Of a DNA stretch of 64,000 nt, positions 61,864 to 64,000 are shown piece by piece. Position numbers and translations under genes: made by a program. The number at the start of each line of letters is the position of its first letter. The stretch's first letter is position 1. Origin of the DNA: Streptomyces sp. NBC_00433 (GTDB lineage: Bacteria > Actinomycetota > Actinomycetes > Streptomycetales > Streptomycetaceae); NCBI GenBank assembly GCA_036015235.1, contig CP107926.1, positions 7,856,001 through 7,920,000 of the forward strand, in the 5' to 3' direction. A model generated the notes under the pieces. That model was not told the origin of the DNA, made no database searches, and saw only the letters and a program-made list of their open reading frames with translations.

Positions 61864-62466
61864 ATGGTCGACGACCGCATGACAGCAGGACCGCAGGACC
61901 GCCCGGTGCTCGAAGCGCCCGACATCGCCCGGGTCCTGACCCGTATCGCCCACGAGATCGTCGAGCGCGCCAAGGGCGCCGACGACGTGGTGCTGCTGGG
62001 CATCCCCACCCGAGGGGTGTTCCTGGCCCGCCGGCTCGCCGGCAAGCTCGCCGAGATCACCGGCCGCGAGGCCGCCGTCGGCTCGCTCGACACCACCATG
62101 TACCGCGACGACCTGCGGCTGCACCCGCCGCGGGCGCTGGCGGCCACCGACATCCCCGGCGACGGCATCGACGGCCGGCTCGTCGTCCTGGTGGACGACG
62201 TCCTGTTCTCCGGCCGCACCATCCGCGCCGCCCTGGACGCGCTCAACGACATCGGCCGCCCCCGCGCGGTGCAGCTCGCCGTGCTGGTCGACCGCGGTCA
62301 CCGCGAGCTGCCGATCAGGGCCGACTACGTCGGCAAGAACCTCCCGACCTCGCAGCGCGAGACCGTCAGGGTCCTGCTCGCCGAGCACGACGGGCGCGAC
62401 AGCGTCCTGCTCGGCCAGCGCGAGCCCGGCGCGGGCGCGCGCACCGGCAGGGCCGCGGACGAGTAG
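61864..62466 (+). CDS. pyrR: Pyrimidine operon regulator / uracil phosphoribosyltransferase PyrR
   Basis: A 200-residue type I PRTase-fold regulator. The PRPP loop is [19 protein letters not shown] and the preceding [14 protein letters not shown] is typical of PyrR. It binds RNA in the presence of UMP and lowers pyr expression. ATG 61864 has AAGGAGG inside a PyrR-type RNA hairpin just upstream, suggesting translational autoregulation. It is divergent from bldD; pyrB follows 91 bp downstream. Confidence 0.96.
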   Translation: MVDDRMTAGPQDRPVLEAPDIARVLTRIAHEIVERAKGADDVVLLGIPTRGVFLARRLAGKLAEITGREAAVGSLDTTMYRDDLRLHPPRALAATDIPGDGIDGRLVVLVDDVLFSGRTIRAALDALNDIGRPRAVQLAVLVDRGHRELPIRADYVGKNLPTSQRETVRVLLAEHDGRDSVLLGQREPGAGARTGRAADE

Positions 62467-62557
62467 CTCCGCCGTGCCACGACCCCGGCCAGGGGTCCCG
62501 CGCGCCCGCATGCCCGCTCGCCGCCCCGCCAGGCCCCCAGCACCCCCGGAGACCCCG

Positions 62558-63541
62558 ATGAAGCGCCACCTGATCTCGGCCGCCGACCTCACCCGTGACG
62601 ACGCCCTGCTGATCCTCGACACCGCCGAGGAGATGGCCCGCGTCGCCGACCGGCCGATCAAGAAACTCCCGACCCTGCGCGGCCGTACCGTCGTCAACCT
62701 GTTCTTCGAGGACTCGACGCGGACCCGTATCTCCTTCGAGGCGGCCGCCAAGCGGCTGTCCGCCGATGTGATCAACTTCTCGGCCAAGGGCTCCTCGGTG
62801 TCCAAGGGCGAGTCCCTCAAGGACACCGCGCTGACCCTGGAGGCGATGGGCGCCGACGCCGTCGTCATCCGGCACCACTCCTCCGGCGCCCCGCACCGCC
62901 TGGCGACCTCCGACTGGATCAACGCCTCGGTCGTCAACGCCGGCGACGGCACCCACGAGCACCCCACCCAGGCCCTGCTCGACGCCTTCACCATGCGCCG
63001 CCGGCTGTCCGGTGTCGGCCGCGACCTGGAGGGCCGCCGGGTCACCGTCGTCGGCGACATCCTGCACAGCAGGGTCGCCCGCTCCAACGTCCATCTGCTG
63101 ACCACCCTGGGCGCCAGGGTCACCCTGGTGGCGCCGCCGACGCTGCTGCCGATCGGCGTCGAGACCTGGCCCTGCGAGGTGTCGTACGACCTCGACGCGG
63201 TGCTCGCGAAGTCCGACGCCGTGATGATGCTGCGCGTGCAGCGGGAGCGGATGAACGCCGCCTATTTCCCCACCGAGCGCGAGTACGCCCGCCGCTACGG
63301 CCTGGACGGCCTGCGGATGGCGGCGCTGCCCGAGCACGCCATCGTGATGCACCCCGGGCCGATGAACCGCGGCATGGAGATCACCGCCGAGGTCGCCGAC
63401 TCCCCGCGCTGCACCGCGGTCGAGCAGGTCGCCAACGGCGTCAGCACCCGGATGGCGGTGCTCTACCTGCTGCTGGGCGGCTCCGAGCCGGCCATCAGCA
63501 CCGACCGATCCGACAGCGCCCGCACCGAGGAGAGCAAGTAA
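62558..63541 (+). CDS. pyrB: Aspartate carbamoyltransferase, catalytic subunit
   Basis: A 327-residue enzyme of UMP synthesis. The carbamoyl-phosphate signature [19 protein letters not shown] is at about residues 50-68, the conserved lysine is in [14 protein letters not shown], and [14 protein letters not shown] and [11 protein letters not shown] complete the site. ATG 62558 has GGAG 5 nt upstream and gives the family start [11 protein letters not shown]. It is followed 2 bp later by pyrC. Confidence 0.97.
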   Translation: MKRHLISAADLTRDDALLILDTAEEMARVADRPIKKLPTLRGRTVVNLFFEDSTRTRISFEAAAKRLSADVINFSAKGSSVSKGESLKDTALTLEAMGADAVVIRHHSSGAPHRLATSDWINASVVNAGDGTHEHPTQALLDAFTMRRRLSGVGRDLEGRRVTVVGDILHSRVARSNVHLLTTLGARVTLVAPPTLLPIGVETWPCEVSYDLDAVLAKSDAVMMLRVQRERMNAAYFPTEREYARRYGLDGLRMAALPEHAIVMHPGPMNRGMEITAEVADSPRCTAVEQVANGVSTRMAVLYLLLGGSEPAISTDRSDSARTEESK

Positions 63542-63543
63542 CC

Positions 63544-64000
63544 ATGAGCGAGATCCTGATCCGCGGGGCGAAGATCCTCGGCGGCGCCGTCCAGGACGTG
63601 CTGATCGGCGGCGAGACCGTCACCGCGGTGGGCGCGGCCCTCGAAGCACCCGGCGCCACCGTCGTCGAGGCCGCGGGACACATCCTGCTGCCCGGCCTGG
63701 TCGACCTGCACACCCACCTGCGCGAGCCCGGCCGCGAGGACTCCGAGACCGTGCTGACCGGCACCCGCGCCGCCGCCGCGGGCGGCTACACCGCCGTGCA
63801 CGCCATGGCCAACACCTTCCCGGTCGCCGACACCGCGGGCGTGGTCGAGCAGGTCTGGCGGCTCGGCAAGGAGTCCGGCTACTGCGACGTGCAGCCGGTC
63901 GGCGCCGTCACCGTCGGCCTGGAGGGCAGGCAGCTCGCCGAACTGGGCGCGATGGCCGACTCCGCCGCCCAGGTGCGGGTCTTCTCCGACGACGGCAAGT
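63544..64000 (+). CDS. pyrC: Dihydroorotase (5' part, cut by window end)
   Basis: The first 152 residues of a type I dihydroorotase, open at the right edge. The metal-binding motif LPGLVDLHTHLREPGRED is at about residues 52-69, followed by GTRAAAAGGYTAVHAMANT. ATG 63544 lies 2 bp after pyrB, so the genes are one operon. Confidence 0.96.
   Translation, partial: MSEILIRGAKILGGAVQDVLIGGETVTAVGAALEAPGATVVEAAGHILLPGLVDLHTHLREPGREDSETVLTGTRAAAAGGYTAVHAMANTFPVADTAGVVEQVWRLGKESGYCDVQPVGAVTVGLEGRQLAELGAMADSAAQVRVFSDDGK

Overview
The window is a 64 kb piece of high-GC actinobacterial chromosome, almost certainly from the family Streptomycetaceae (Streptomyces or a close relative). The signs are a strong G/C bias at third codon positions, many GTG and a few TTG starts, genes packed with 1-4 bp start/stop overlaps, an unmistakable BldD, PIM-lipid genes, and a core gene order that I recall from Streptomyces: thrS, pgsA-PIM genes, pdxST, yebC, ruvCAB, yajC-secDF, apt, rel, hisS, rpsD, alaS, ruvX, mltG, aroE-C-K-B-Q, efp-nusB, bldD, pyrR-B-C. 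No tRNA, rRNA, CRISPR array, intact insertion sequence or prophage gene was seen.

Region 1 (1-8.6 kb) looks more accessory. It has an XRE/TPR regulator, an alpha/beta hydrolase, a VOC-fold protein, an APC permease, and a signalling locus with an HTH-receiver protein divergent from a CHASE3/HAMP histidine kinase that is translationally coupled to a receiver-SpoIIE phosphatase. Region 2 (8.6-16.2 kb) has thrS, a potassium channel, a HIT protein, an uncharacterised 560-residue membrane protein and a divergent EF-G-like GTPase. Region 3 (16.4-19.8 kb) is a lipid module (PI-phosphate synthase, PIM acyltransferase, PimA-type mannosyltransferase, LemA-like protein). Region 4 (19.9-31.8 kb) covers PLP synthesis (pdxS, pdxT), yebC, Holliday-junction processing (ruvCAB), the Sec accessory complex (yajC, secD, secF), apt and the bifunctional Rel (p)ppGpp enzyme.

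Region 5 (31.8-46.5 kb) has a DUF349 protein, a secreted cyclophilin, a metallo-hydrolase with hisS, a VKOR-type thiol oxidoreductase, rarA, a DUF2470 protein divergent from rpsD across a DtxR/IdeR-type iron box, a large NB-ARC/TPR regulator in repeat-rich surroundings, and two small proteins coupled to alaS. Region 6 (46.5-57 kb) has ruvX, mltG, the shikimate cluster aroE-C-K-B-Q, a P-loop kinase between repeat clusters, a PepP-like protein, efp and nusB. Region 7 (57-64 kb) has a PLP-dependent decarboxylase-like enzyme, a second EF-G paralogue behind a candidate leader peptide, bldD with its own operator, and pyrR-pyrB-pyrC; pyrC runs off the right edge.

The most interesting points are regulatory or structural. 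They are a 34-codon leader ORF with mutually exclusive hairpins ahead of the EF-G paralogue, a PyrR-binding RNA loop abutting the pyrR ribosome binding site, an HTH-receiver fusion with a second internal start, a GGGGGTACCCCC-type repeat family whose remnant appears to have inserted in frame in aroB, an inverted-repeat-bounded element covering the 3' end of the NB-ARC regulator gene, and eight genes whose -10-like hexamers sit 6-8 nt before the start codon, suggesting leaderless mRNAs.
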